Shown in pieces: positions 25,915-35,042 of a stretch of 64,000 nt of DNA; the first letter of the stretch is position 1; every line of letters starts with the position of its first letter. The DNA is from Streptomyces sp. NBC_01341 (GTDB lineage Bacteria > Actinomycetota > Actinomycetes > Streptomycetales > Streptomycetaceae): contig NZ_CP108364.1 of the NCBI RefSeq assembly GCF_035946055.1, positions 372,001 to 436,000 of the forward strand, given 5' to 3'. Position numbers and translations under genes: made by a program. The notes under the pieces are model-generated. The model did not search any database. It saw nothing but the letters and a program-made list of their open reading frames with translations, and was not told the origin of the DNA.

Positions 25915-27258
25915 ATGACGAATGGGGCGTTCATGCGCACTTTCACCCGCAGGGGCATTCTCGGCCTGAGCGCGGGCGCAGCAGCCGCCGTAGGACTCGC
26001 GGCGTGCCACTCCCTCGCATCGCCGAAAAGTGCGCACGCGGTCGACGGCCCGAGCGGCACCCCCGCCGCCCCCGGTACCACCGGACCCGCCGAACCCACC
26101 GTCCGGCTCATCGGAGACGGTTCGACCTCGTACACCGGGAAGCAGCCGCACCAGCCTGCCGCACCCGTGCCACTGGAGCCCAGCCAGACCCCTCCTCAGT
26201 TCGTCGTCTTCTCCTGGGACGGCGCGGGCGAGGTCGGCAACGGGCTCTTCCCCCGTTTTCTCGACCTGGCTCAGCAGCACGGGGCGTACATGACCTTCTT
26301 CCTCTCGGGCCTGTATCTGCTGCCCGAGTCGAAGAAGCGGCTGTACGACCCTCCGAACAATCCGCGCGGCGCCTCGGACATCGGCTATCTCACCGACGAG
26401 CACGTCCAGGCCACCCTCGCGAACGTGCGCCGGGCCTGGCTGGAGGGCCATGAGATCGGCACGCACTTCAACGGCCACTTCTGTGGCGGTCGTGGCAGCG
26501 TCGGCAACTGGACGCCCCAGCAGTGGCGGACGGAGATAGACCAGGCCAAGTCGTTCGTGAAGGAGTGGCGGACCAACACCGGCTGGACCGACGAGCCGCC
26601 TCTGCCCTTCGACTACGACAAGGAACTGGTGGGCGGTCGGACCCCGTGCCTGCTCGGTCAGGACAGTCTGCTCCCCACGGCGCTCGAGCTCGGATGGCGC
26701 TACGACGCCTCCTCACCCGGAGGCCGTCAGGTCTGGCCCGTGAAGAGGGAGGGGGTCTGGGACCTGCCGTTGCAGCAGATTCCCTTCCCCGGACACTCCT
26801 TCGAGGTCCTGTCGATGGACTACAACATGCTCGCCAACCAGTCGGTCAACTCGACGCGGGCTCCCGCCTACAACTACCCCGGCTGGCGGGACCAGGCCAC
26901 CCAGGCCTACATATCCGGCTTCCAGCGGGCCTACGAGTCGAATCGGGCGCCGTTCTTCATCGGCAACCACTTCGAGGAGTGGAACGGCGGTATCTACATG
27001 GACGCCGTCGAAAAGGCGCTTGAGCACATAGCTCAGGAGAGGGACAACGGCGGCGACGTGCGCCTCGTCTCCTTCCGCCAGTTCACCGACTGGCTCGATG
27101 TTCAGCGGCCCGAAGTGCTGGCCGCGCTGCGTGGGCTGGATGTCGGCCGGCAGCCGACGGAAGGGTGGGCCGGCTTCCTGGGAAGCCGGCCCGGCACGGC
27201 CGGGACACCGGGGGCCTCCGAGGCTCCTGACCGGCGTGACTCCGGAGCCGCCGCCTGA
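25915..27258 (+). CDS. Tat/lipoprotein polysaccharide-deacetylase-like protein
   Basis: 447 residues. A twin-Arg leader (RRGILGLSAGAAAAVGLAAC) ends in a lipobox LAAC, so the protein is probably a Tat-exported lipoprotein anchored outside the membrane. The body has NodB-fold features: VVFSWDGAGEVGNG near the start, GHEIGTHFNGHF as the metal His-x3-His motif, and WRYDASSPGG. A role on cell-surface or extracellular polysaccharide is inferred. AGGAG precedes ATG 25915; an ATG six codons in, with GGGG before it, is an alternative. The C-terminal tail is Gly/Pro/Ala-rich. Confidence 0.88.
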   Translation: MTNGAFMRTFTRRGILGLSAGAAAAVGLAACHSLASPKSAHAVDGPSGTPAAPGTTGPAEPTVRLIGDGSTSYTGKQPHQPAAPVPLEPSQTPPQFVVFSWDGAGEVGNGLFPRFLDLAQQHGAYMTFFLSGLYLLPESKKRLYDPPNNPRGASDIGYLTDEHVQATLANVRRAWLEGHEIGTHFNGHFCGGRGSVGNWTPQQWRTEIDQAKSFVKEWRTNTGWTDEPPLPFDYDKELVGGRTPCLLGQDSLLPTALELGWRYDASSPGGRQVWPVKREGVWDLPLQQIPFPGHSFEVLSMDYNMLANQSVNSTRAPAYNYPGWRDQATQAYISGFQRAYESNRAPFFIGNHFEEWNGGIYMDAVEKALEHIAQERDNGGDVRLVSFRQFTDWLDVQRPEVLAALRGLDVGRQPTEGWAGFLGSRPGTAGTPGASEAPDRRDSGAAA

Positions 27259-27283
27259 GGAGGCGGGCCGCATCTGCTGAAGC

Positions 27284-27321
27284 GCCGAAAGCCGACGAGC
27301 GGACGCTCGTCGGCTTTCGGC
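27284..27321 (+). terminator. 17-bp perfect hairpin terminator
   Basis: GCCGAAAGCCGACGAGC at 27284-27300 pairs with GCTCGTCGGCTTTCGGC at 27305-27321 around GGAC, 25 bases after the deacetylase stop. Confidence 0.92.
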
Positions 27322-27454
27322 ACGTGATCGCGCCTGCGACAGACCCGTCAGGCGTGATCCGAAGGCACCAGGGACCGGGCTCGCAGGCCCTCAGCGCCCC
27401 GGCCGAGGGATCCGGCCGGAACACCGACGCTCTGCCGTGGTGCGCGCCATGGGG

Positions 27455-28270
27455 TCAGCCCAGGTCGGTGATGAACCGGGTGAGAATGTGCGCGAAGTCC
27501 TCCGGGGCCTCCAGATGAGGAGCGTGTCCGACGCCCGGCAGGATTTGCACGGCACCGCGCCAGAGCGTCGGCATGCTGATTCCGTTCAGGTACTCCGAAC
27601 TGACCAGCTGTTCGCCCTCACCGTGCAGCACCGCAAGGGGCTGCGTCAGGTGTTCCACGACAGCCCTCTCGTCGGCGAAGGCCCCAGCCTGGAGACTCGC
27701 CAGGAGGCCGGCGCGAGCCGCCCCGTCGGTGGCGAGCACGTCCGCGACGAGCTCTTCGGTCGGCAGCTTCGATCCAGGGGCCAGGAAACTCCTGGCGTAG
27801 GACAAAGCTGCTTCGGCGTCCACTTCCGGGGAGAATCCGACGCCCATGGCGGGGTTCGGCAGGAAGGCCCGGCCGACATCGGCCGGGCTGCCGACGGGCG
27901 GGGTACCGAAGAGGACGAACCCTGCGGCCTCGGGCAGTACGGAGGCTGCTTCAAGGGCTATGTGTCCTCCCAGGCTCCAGCCGACCATCACCGCGTCCTC
28001 AGCCTGCAGTTCCCTGACGAAGCCGGCGAGAACGGAAGCGTAGGACCGCAGTGAGTAGTCGTCGGCCCGCCCGAAGTGTGCTGACCCGCCGTGGCCGGGC
28101 AGGTCCGGTGCGAGGCAGCGGTACCGCTCACCGAAGGGGCCGTTGAGCAGGTGCCGCCAGACACGGCTGGAGGAGGAGTTCCCGTGCACCAGGACGACCG
28201 TCCGCCCGGTTCCTTCCGAGGCGGTGTAGCTGACGCGCTGCCCGTCGATGCTGATCCGCTGTTCCTTCAC
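27455..28270 (-). CDS. alpha/beta hydrolase
   Basis: 271 residues. VVLVHGNSSSSRVW forms the oxyanion region, GWSLGGHIALEAA carries the Ser nucleophile, and GVGHAPHLEAPEDF the catalytic His. It is an esterase/lipase-like or C-C hydrolase of unknown substrate. It starts at GTG 28270 with AGGAAG about 5 bases upstream. It follows the DoxX gene in the same direction, separated by 61 bases, so a two-gene unit is likely. Confidence 0.92.
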   Translation of the reverse strand: MKEQRISIDGQRVSYTASEGTGRTVVLVHGNSSSSRVWRHLLNGPFGERYRCLAPDLPGHGGSAHFGRADDYSLRSYASVLAGFVRELQAEDAVMVGWSLGGHIALEAASVLPEAAGFVLFGTPPVGSPADVGRAFLPNPAMGVGFSPEVDAEAALSYARSFLAPGSKLPTEELVADVLATDGAARAGLLASLQAGAFADERAVVEHLTQPLAVLHGEGEQLVSSEYLNGISMPTLWRGAVQILPGVGHAPHLEAPEDFAHILTRFITDLG

Positions 28271-28331
28271 AAGGCTTCCTTCTTCCTGGACCCGACGCGC
28301 CGCTTCTCATCCGCGTTCAACGGCTGTTCCG

Positions 28332-28700
28332 TCACAAAGAAGCGGCCAGGGTGATGGCGGAGGCTACCGCAAGAACAAGGAAGATGACCGGGGCCATAGC
28401 TGCGTTGCGGGCGGCGCTGTCCCGGTAGTCGCCCCACTTCGTGTGGAAGCTGATCGCCCCGAGGAACACGACGGCCAGGCCGGCCGCAGCCGCGATACCC
28501 AGCGGCTGCCACCAGATGCCGACGACGAGGCCGATACCCGCGGCCACTTCGGCCAGGCCTATCAGGCGGACCATGGTGGCGCTGAGGCCCTTCTGGATCA
28601 GACCGTCAGGCACATCACCCTTGAGCTGCGCCTTGGGGGCGCCGGCGGCGAGAGTTGCGAGGGCCAGCAGGATGCTGAGGACAACGGCTGCAATGTACAT
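28332..28700 (-). CDS. DoxX-family membrane protein
   Basis: 122 residues with four transmembrane helices. LIGLAEVAAGIGLVVGIWWQPLG is the DoxX hallmark and FHTKWGDYRDSAARN a cytosolic loop. DoxX-like proteins accompany redox enzymes and thiol stress systems; the biochemical role is unclear. Of two close ATGs I take 28700, which lies 5 bases after GAAGGA; the first ATG (28706) abuts that motif. It is the first gene of a likely pair with the alpha/beta hydrolase. Confidence 0.88.
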   Translation of the reverse strand: MYIAAVVLSILLALATLAAGAPKAQLKGDVPDGLIQKGLSATMVRLIGLAEVAAGIGLVVGIWWQPLGIAAAAGLAVVFLGAISFHTKWGDYRDSAARNAAMAPVIFLVLAVASAITLAASL

Positions 28701-28885
28701 GATCATTCCTTCTCGTAATGTCTGAAGACAGATGTGGATGTTGTGCTTCTGGGGACTTTGCGCGAGCCCACCGGACTTGTCCTGAGTGAGGATTGCGTCC
28801 GGGTGAGTTCTTCCTAACCGGCGCGTCGGCTCGTGGCGACTGCGACTGCGCAGGTGTCAAGGCGGACAACGTGGTTCGTGCCTCA

Positions 28886-30274
28886 TCACAGCCTGCCCGC
28901 CCGCTGGTTCACGGCAACGGCCCGCTCGATCAGCGCCGGGTCGGCCAGGGTGTCGGGGTGGGCGAACATGAACCGAACCGCCTGGCACGCCTCGGCAATC
29001 GTCGCGTCGGTCCGGGCAGCCTGCATGAGCTGCTCCATCGCGGACCGCTGCCGTTGAAGTTCTTCACTCCTCTCGACTCCCTGGAGGATGTCCGTCCGCA
29101 CGGCGTCCGCGCTCGCGGAGAGTCCCCATGCAGCGTCCGTCGCGACCTTCTGCGAAGCGAAGAAGCGCTGTCCGGGAAGGGCGAGATCGGGGTCACTGGC
29201 GAGGTAGTCGGACAGACAGGCCGCGTGCAGAGCGGCTGAGGACACACCTTGGGCGTACTTCGCGTTGAGGGACACCGCCGCGTCCCCGACGCTCACGATG
29301 CGGGCCGGGAAGTGCGCGAGCCCGACGAAGTCGCGGCGCCTGCTGGTGGCCTGACGGAATCTCATCACATCGCGGACGACGACACCGTCGGCAGCCCTGC
29401 TGAAGGACGCCGGAAGCCTGTCACAGAGCGCACGGAATTCCTCCATCGACCCGGGAGGCTTGTTGCCTCCGTAGACGAGCAGGCAAACCATTCGCTGGTC
29501 GTTCTCGACCGGAACGACCAGGCCCGCGGCCAATCCACCCGGACCTGCGAACTGCGGGTACTGGAGTGTCGTGAACCGCCGGTCTGCGCCTGTGCCGGCT
29601 CCGCCGAACACGGCGGTCGTGTAGTGGATGCCGGTCTCCATGCGCTGCTGGTGAGGCCGGCTGTAGCCCGCCTCGTCCAGCCAGTCCGAAAGGTTACTGG
29701 AACGACCCATCGCGTCCACGACGAAGTCGACGGGCAGGATGTCCTCGCCGTCCACCTCCAGGTACCGGACGGCACTCACCGCGTCGTCCTGGTACACGAG
29801 GCCCGTCACCTGCGCCGTGATGGTCGAGACGTTGGGCAGGTCGAGTACGCGGCGGCGCAACGCCGATTCGAGGAAGGGGCGGCTGGACAGAAGCATGTGC
29901 GTGTCGCCGGTGCGCAACTGCTCCACGCCGTCGACGTAAAAGTCCATCGCGTCCGGCGTGAGCAGGACTCCACCGTCATCACGCATCTCGTCCGTGATGC
30001 CGGGCAGCCAGCCTTCCATCAGTGCGAGCCCGCCAGGCATCAGAGCGTGGGCCTGCTGATCGTGCGGTACACCGGCCCGTGGCTGCCCGGTCACGTCCAC
30101 CTCGTCGCGCTCGATGACCAGCACCTCACGGGCGTAGTCGGCGAGCACACGGGCGGCCAGGAGGCCGGCAATGCTGCCGCCGAGCACACAGGCCGTGTCG
30201 AACAGGACCGGCGTGGACTCCGGCACGTCCTGCCGGACAAGTCTGTCGAACACGGCGACGGGCGATTCAGCCAC
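28886..30274 (-). CDS. FAD-dependent monooxygenase/oxidoreductase (group A flavoprotein)
   Basis: About 462 residues. ACVLGGSIAGLLAARVL is the FAD-binding GxGxxG region, followed by EVLVIERDEV and, further on, VSVGDAAVSLNAKYAQGVS, the second FAD motif (GD) of p-hydroxybenzoate-hydroxylase-like enzymes. It resembles squalene-epoxidase or halogenase-like FAD proteins, but the substrate is unknown. The GTG at 30274 has GGAG 5 bases upstream; a GTG two codons earlier is also possible. A good promoter lies about 100 bases upstream. Confidence 0.9.
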   Translation of the reverse strand: MAESPVAVFDRLVRQDVPESTPVLFDTACVLGGSIAGLLAARVLADYAREVLVIERDEVDVTGQPRAGVPHDQQAHALMPGGLALMEGWLPGITDEMRDDGGVLLTPDAMDFYVDGVEQLRTGDTHMLLSSRPFLESALRRRVLDLPNVSTITAQVTGLVYQDDAVSAVRYLEVDGEDILPVDFVVDAMGRSSNLSDWLDEAGYSRPHQQRMETGIHYTTAVFGGAGTGADRRFTTLQYPQFAGPGGLAAGLVVPVENDQRMVCLLVYGGNKPPGSMEEFRALCDRLPASFSRAADGVVVRDVMRFRQATSRRRDFVGLAHFPARIVSVGDAAVSLNAKYAQGVSSAALHAACLSDYLASDPDLALPGQRFFASQKVATDAAWGLSASADAVRTDILQGVERSEELQRQRSAMEQLMQAARTDATIAEACQAVRFMFAHPDTLADPALIERAVAVNQRAGRL

Positions 30275-30673
30275 CTTCACTCCTACGCCTGGTGGTGGCC
30301 GTGCGGCCGCCGGGTTGGCCGTTGCGGGCCAATCACCGATCGTGACCGCGCCCCGTCGGCAGTGCTTGTCTAGGAAAGTAAATCTCCATGTAGTTGCGTT
30401 GTCAAACACATAAGCCGACCGACGCGACGTTCAAGGCCCTCGGCACAGGAGTAGTCGCACACGAACGCCCACGCCGTCGCCTGGAGCGCGAGCGGCCAGG
30501 CTGCGCATCCGCTCGTGCGCGTGGGCTGCCACCGTCACGCAGTGCCGTTCACGAATCCGGCAGTCCGGTTCAGCGGACATACCAAAGTACAGAGATCCCG
30601 CATCCCCATGCTTCCTTGGTCTGCGAACTAGGCGTACCTATGGCCGAAGCCGCAGTTTCTCCAGATCGTTAGC
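30275..30673. other. 400-bp divergent region
   Basis: Holds the promoter of the leftward FAD gene (30377-30405) and presumably that of the small membrane protein. No other gene seen. Confidence 0.55.
30377..30405 (-). promoter_or_regulatory. sigma70-like promoter of the FAD monooxygenase
   Basis: On the minus strand, TTGACA (30400-30405), a 17-base spacer and TTTACT (30377-30382) give near-consensus boxes. The predicted leader is about 95 bases. Confidence 0.65.
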
Positions 30674-30940
30674 GTGATGAACATGAACCTCAAGAAGCTT
30701 TCCGAAGATTTCATGCGGGCAGGAATCCCCGCAGTTCTGTTCACCGTTACGGGATTGTTCGTCACCGTATTCGCGGCTGTACAGATCCTCGATCGGGTCT
30801 GGGCCCACGTGGCACTGAACCTGCCGAACGTCCCCGGGCTCGGCGCGGTGGCCGCACTGCTCGTCGGCGGCGCCTTCCTCGTGGTCGCTGCACTGATCCA
30901 CCGGCACGCGTCAACCGGGCGTACGCAAGCACGCGGGTGA
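30674..30940 (+). CDS. small two-helix membrane protein, unknown
   Basis: 88 residues. A basic N-terminus, then two hydrophobic helices (IPAVLFTVTGLFVTVFAAV and LGAVAALLVGGAFLVVAAL) joined by a short WAHVALNLPNVPG loop, and a basic tail. I do not recognise a family. The start could be GTG 30674 or ATG 30677 or 30683; no clear Shine-Dalgarno is seen. Codon use is normal for the genus, which is the main reason to believe in it. Confidence 0.65.
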   Translation: MMNMNLKKLSEDFMRAGIPAVLFTVTGLFVTVFAAVQILDRVWAHVALNLPNVPGLGAVAALLVGGAFLVVAALIHRHASTGRTQARG

Positions 30941-31396
30941 GGTGAGGAGTTGGGAGCGCCGGTGGGCGGCCGGCCCGCGTTCTCGTCCGTGTGCGGGCGG
31001 GTGCCTGCACACGGACACACGCCATGAGCTGAGCACGAGCGGCCGCCGGACGGGCGCCTTCCGACGCGGGTCGAGCCGCGCATCGGTCTCGGCCGGAATC
31101 CCGGCCCGGGTCGGCTTGGGCTATGGCATGAAACGCGGTCGTGTCCTGATCGGCATGCACCATCCATTCCAATGAGCGGAATTTCGCCGAATACACACGA
31201 ATTCCGGCGCGTCACCCGCCTTCCATCACATCTCGATCGTCCCCTCTTTCGCCGGTCACGTCGCCGGCCGGCACTGCCCGGCCGGCCGAAGGCGGCAGAA
31301 CCGACCTTCGCCTCGTCCGGTGAGCCGCATCCGCTGCGCGGCTCCCGCCTCACCACGCACGCCATCACCTACGGAAAGAGCACAGGCCAGTACGTC
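30941..31396. other. 456-bp region before the ABC operon
   Basis: No supported gene. The ABC ATPase frame is open back to 31172, but the added residues are Arg/Pro-rich and do not resemble an ATPase N-terminus. A leader or promoter region. Confidence 0.45.
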
Positions 31397-32344
31397 ATGA
31401 CCGATTCCCCCAGGGGCCACGAGGCCCCTCGAGTACCCGCGATCGAGGCCGTCGGCCTCGGAAGGCGCTACCGACGCGGGTGGGCACTGCGCGACACCTC
31501 CTTCCGCCTTCCCGCCGGCCGCATCTGCGCACTGGTCGGTCCCAACGGCGCCGGTAAGACCACCCTTCTGTCCATGGCCGCCCATCTGATCGAGCCCACC
31601 ACCGGCACGATCACGCTGTCCGGACACCATCCGGGCACCGCTGAAGCACGCCAGGGCACCGCCTTCCTCAGCCAGCAGAAGGCCCTCTACTCACGTTTCC
31701 GCGTCCACGAGATCCTCCGGATGGGACGAGAGCTCAACCCCACCTGGCACCAGGAGACGGCCGAGTCGGTCGTCGAGGCCGGCAACATTCCCATGAGCGC
31801 CCGCGTCGGCACTCTTTCGGGCGGACAGTCCACCCGCGTCGCCTTCGCCCTGGCCCTGGGCAAACAGCCCCGGCTGATGCTCCTGGACGAGCCCATGGCC
31901 GACCTGGACCCCCTGGTCCGCCATCAGATGACAGATCTCCTGCAGCAGGAAGCCAGGAGGAACGGCTCGACCGTCGTGATGTCCTCGCACCTGGTCTCCG
32001 AGCTGGAGAGCGCCTGCGACTACCTCGTGCTGGTCAACAGCGGCACCGTGCGCCTCGCCGGCGAGGTGGACACCCTCCTCGCCCAGCACCGCCGGCTCAC
32101 CACGGACTCCGTTGATCACGCGCGCCACCGGAAGGATCTCGAAGGGCACACGGTGATCGCGACGTCCAGCGCGGACGGCCGGATCACCTCACTCGTCCGA
32201 ACCGGTCCGGCACTGTCGAATGAGCTCGGCCTTCTCCCTCCCACGCTCGAGGAACTCGTGATCGGCTACCTCCGCACGCCCGACGCACCGACACTGCTCG
32301 CTCCGAGCGCGCAGATCGCCGGCGACAGCGAGGTAGCGGCATGA
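31397..32344 (+). CDS. ABC transporter ATP-binding protein
   Basis: 315 residues. Walker A GPNGAGKTT, Q-loop (FLSQQKALY), signature LSGGQSTRVAF, Walker B LMLLDEPMADLD and switch His (SSHLVSEL) are all present. It is the energy subunit of an ABC-2-type exporter. ATG 31397 is the first methionine before the conserved start (AIEAVGLGRRYRRGW); the ribosome site is weak. Its TGA overlaps the permease ATG (ATGA), so the subunits are coupled. The GntR regulator that often precedes such pairs is absent. Confidence 0.93.
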   Translation: MTDSPRGHEAPRVPAIEAVGLGRRYRRGWALRDTSFRLPAGRICALVGPNGAGKTTLLSMAAHLIEPTTGTITLSGHHPGTAEARQGTAFLSQQKALYSRFRVHEILRMGRELNPTWHQETAESVVEAGNIPMSARVGTLSGGQSTRVAFALALGKQPRLMLLDEPMADLDPLVRHQMTDLLQQEARRNGSTVVMSSHLVSELESACDYLVLVNSGTVRLAGEVDTLLAQHRRLTTDSVDHARHRKDLEGHTVIATSSADGRITSLVRTGPALSNELGLLPPTLEELVIGYLRTPDAPTLLAPSAQIAGDSEVAA

Positions 32345-33375
32345 GCGCCGGTGCCCCGCTGACACGAGTCCGGCCCGCCCGCCGCCTGCGGCTGAGCGGA
32401 CTGACCTGGCTGATCTGGCGACAGAACCGCACAGCCTTCTGGATCGGCCTGGCAGCCGCGGCCGCACTCACGGTCTACGCCGTCATCCAGCACCAGAGTG
32501 TGGCTGCGGCGGCCGGCGCGCAGCACCTGCGGGCCTGCCGCGCCCACGCGGGCTCCGTCGATTGCGTACGAGACCTGGTGGCGTTCCAGCACGACCACCA
32601 GAACCCGATCCGGCGCCCTCTGCAGGCCATGCTCCTGCTTCCCTTCCTGTTCGGTCTGTTCCTCGGTGGCCCACAGATCGCGCAGGAGCTGGAGTCCGGC
32701 ACGTACCGCACGGTCGCCACCCAGTCCGTCACCCGCATGCGCTGGTTCATGGCGAAGCTCTGTGTGCCCCTCGCCATGGTCGTGGTCATCAGCGGCGTGA
32801 TGGCAGCCGCGATGACCTGGTGGTGGCACCCGATCGTCGAAACGGCCGGGTACCAGCAGTGGCAGTACTGGTACCCCTTCTACGGGATCGGGCCCGTCGT
32901 CGTCGGCCTGAGTGTCCTGCTCTACCTGGTAGGAATGACCTTGGGTCTCCTCCTGCGCCGCACCGTCCTCGCCATGGGTGCCACACTCGCCCTCGGCGGC
33001 GGGCTCTTCGCGATGATCGAGTGGGCCCGTCCCTATCTCCCGCCGCGCCACACGGCCACTGCCCAGCACACCTCCACGCCCCCGGTCCCCGACGACGCGT
33101 GGCTCGTGGCGGACGGTCCGCTGTCACCGACCGGCCGGCACGTACCCGAAGCCTGGGACTGCTTCACCGCCAAGGACCCCGGGCCGTGCCTCAGCTCACA
33201 CGGCATCTCGGGACGCTGGGCCGATTACCACCCCGTCTCGGACCTCTGGCCTCTGCAGTGGTCGACGACGGGCATCTGCCTGGTGCTGTCGGTCGTCCTC
33301 ATCGCCGTCTCGGCCTGGTGGGTCGGCAACGGGTTCAGCAGCAGCTTCCGCAAGGCCTCTGCGGGTCGTCCTTGA
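32341..33375 (+). CDS. ABC-2-type transporter permease
   Basis: 344 residues with about six transmembrane helices (LTWLIWRQNRTAFWIGLAA; LLPFLFGLFLGGPQIAQEL; VVVISGVMAAAMTWWW; VVGLSVLLYLVGMTLGLLL) and a large extracytoplasmic loop between the last two. QIAQELESGTYRTVATQSVTR is typical of ABC-2 permeases with an ATPase partner. Coupled to the ATPase by a 4-base overlap. The exported substrate is unknown. Confidence 0.92.
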   Translation: MSAGAPLTRVRPARRLRLSGLTWLIWRQNRTAFWIGLAAAAALTVYAVIQHQSVAAAAGAQHLRACRAHAGSVDCVRDLVAFQHDHQNPIRRPLQAMLLLPFLFGLFLGGPQIAQELESGTYRTVATQSVTRMRWFMAKLCVPLAMVVVISGVMAAAMTWWWHPIVETAGYQQWQYWYPFYGIGPVVVGLSVLLYLVGMTLGLLLRRTVLAMGATLALGGGLFAMIEWARPYLPPRHTATAQHTSTPPVPDDAWLVADGPLSPTGRHVPEAWDCFTAKDPGPCLSSHGISGRWADYHPVSDLWPLQWSTTGICLVLSVVLIAVSAWWVGNGFSSSFRKASAGRP

Positions 33376-33388
33376 CCGACGCAGGAAC

Positions 33389-33432
33389 GCCCGTGGGTGC
33401 GGCACACCATCCGGTGTGCCGCACCCACGGGC
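33389..33432 (+). terminator. 20-bp perfect hairpin terminator of the ABC operon
   Basis: Arms 33389-33408 and 33413-33432 are fully complementary around ATCC, starting 13 bases after the permease stop. Confidence 0.93.
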
Positions 33433-33597
33433 CGCCGGACACGCGGTGCACCGGTAGGCACGTCTCGACCGCGCGGCAGACGTTCACCGTCGGGCTCACT
33501 GGCATGACGGAACGAACGGGACCGGATGCAGGGAGCGACGGGAGCGGGGGTGCCGCTCGCCGTGCGACACGACTCACAGCCTGAGGAGACTCACCAC

Positions 33598-33613
33598 TAG
33601 ACAGACCTGTCTA
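33598..33613. promoter_or_regulatory. TetR operator before the MFS gene
   Basis: TAGACAG-AC-CTGTCTA, a perfect 7+7 palindrome partly covering a TACTAT -10 box at 33612-33617, 41 bases before the MFS start. The same site recurs before the TetR gene. Confidence 0.85.
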
Positions 33614-33653
33614 CTATGGAGCCATCCTTTCCGTCGAGCCCCGAGGGTGATCC

Positions 33654-35015
33654 ATGAGAACCGCGTCCGTCGCTCCTCAAGCGGCCCCTTCCACCAGCCC
33701 TGCCAGGCGCGCTCCGGCGCATGCCGCGCAGGGCCGCCGGGCCATGGGACCGGCCGCGTCCCTGGCCCTGCTCGCCTCGATCCTCGTGTCGCTGCTGGCC
33801 GCGTCGAGCGCGCCCACTCCGCTCTACGCGATCTACCAGGCCCACTGGGGCTTCTCACCGATCACCATCACCGTCGTGTTCGGCGTGTACGCGGTGGCCG
33901 TGCTGGCATCGCTCCTGGTCTTCGGAAAGTTCTCCGACCACGTGGGCCGACGGCCCGTTCTGCTGGTCAGCCTCATCGGGCAGGCCCTCGCGATGATCGT
34001 GTTCGCCACCGCCGACGGGGTGGGCTCACTCCTCGTCGCCCGCGTCATCCAGGGCGTGAGCACCGGGGCCGCCGTCGGGGCCCTGGGTGCCGGAATGCTC
34101 GACATCAACCCTCGCAAGGGTGGCTTCCTGAACTCCCTGGCGCCCACACTGGGCACGGCCAGCGGCGCCTTGGTGTCCGGGCTGATCGTGCAGTACCTGC
34201 CCGGGCCGACCCGCCTCGTGTACTTCGTCCTGCTCGGCGTGTTCGTGCTCCAGGCAGTCGCCGTGCTCCGCCTGCATGAAACCGCGAGCCGCAAGCCGGG
34301 GGCGCTCGCCAGCCTGGTTCCCGAGATCAAACTGCCGAAGTCCGCGCGCGCCTCCGTGGTGATCGCGGCACCCGTCCTGTTCGCGGTGTGGGCGCTGACC
34401 GGTCTGTACGGAGCGCTGGGACCGGCCATCACCCGGACCCTGGTGCACTCCAGCTCCGTGGTGTGGGGTGGCCTGCCCCTGTTCGTCCTGGCCGGATCCG
34501 CCGGGCTGTCCGTACTGGTCCTACGGACCAAGGCAACGCGACGGGTCATGCTGATCGGGGTGAGCACCCTGGTCATCGGCGTGGTGATCACTCTCGTGTC
34601 CATAGCCGCCGGGAACGGCGGCACCGTCTCCGTGATCGGCTTCTTCGTCGGCGCCGCCGTCTCGGGGTTCGGCTTCGGAGGCGGATTCCAGGGCGGCATC
34701 CGACTCGTGATGCCGCAGGTCGAGCTCCACGAACGCGCCGGCGTGCTGTCCCTGCTCTACGTGGTGTGCTACCTGGGTCTGGGCCTGCCGGCCGTGATCG
34801 GTGGCGTCCTCGTGGTGCACGGCGGGCTGGTGCAGACCGCCAGGGAGTACGGCGCGGCGGTCATCGTGCTCGCTCTCGTAGCGCTTCCCGGGCTGTTGCG
34901 CGGCGATCGTCGGGCGGAAGCGGCGACAGGAACGGCGGCTCCGGCCGGTGTCCCCTCCGAGAGCGTGTCCGGAGTCGAGGACCATCGACTCGCAGTCGCC
35001 GCAGAGATAGAGTAG
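33654..35015 (+). CDS. MFS transporter (drug-efflux type)
   Basis: 453 residues with 12 predicted helices. SDHVGRRPVLLVSLIGQAL is the loop 2-3 motif and GVSTGAAVGALGAGMLDINP a motif-C-like region. A proton-driven exporter by family, substrate unknown. GAGGG lies 7 bases before the ATG. Its stop codon lies inside the second copy of the TAGACAG operator, and the TetR gene starts 28 bases later, so repressor and pump form one regulated module. Confidence 0.93.
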   Translation: MRTASVAPQAAPSTSPARRAPAHAAQGRRAMGPAASLALLASILVSLLAASSAPTPLYAIYQAHWGFSPITITVVFGVYAVAVLASLLVFGKFSDHVGRRPVLLVSLIGQALAMIVFATADGVGSLLVARVIQGVSTGAAVGALGAGMLDINPRKGGFLNSLAPTLGTASGALVSGLIVQYLPGPTRLVYFVLLGVFVLQAVAVLRLHETASRKPGALASLVPEIKLPKSARASVVIAAPVLFAVWALTGLYGALGPAITRTLVHSSSVVWGGLPLFVLAGSAGLSVLVLRTKATRRVMLIGVSTLVIGVVITLVSIAAGNGGTVSVIGFFVGAAVSGFGFGGGFQGGIRLVMPQVELHERAGVLSLLYVVCYLGLGLPAVIGGVLVVHGGLVQTAREYGAAVIVLALVALPGLLRGDRRAEAATGTAAPAGVPSESVSGVEDHRLAVAAEIE

Positions 35016-35028
35016 ACAGAACTGTCTG
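35013..35028. promoter_or_regulatory. TetR operator before the tetR gene
   Basis: TAGACAG-AA-CTGTCTG matches the upstream site in all but one arm base. It overlaps the MFS stop codon and precedes the TetR start by 14 bases. Confidence 0.8.
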
Positions 35029-35042
35029 AGGGAGTGATGGTC

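Noticed and set aside
22476..30274. A natural-product cluster around the ligase, monooxygenases and ABC exporter
   Set aside because: No PKS, NRPS, terpene or RiPP core gene; units are separated by terminators and changes of strand.
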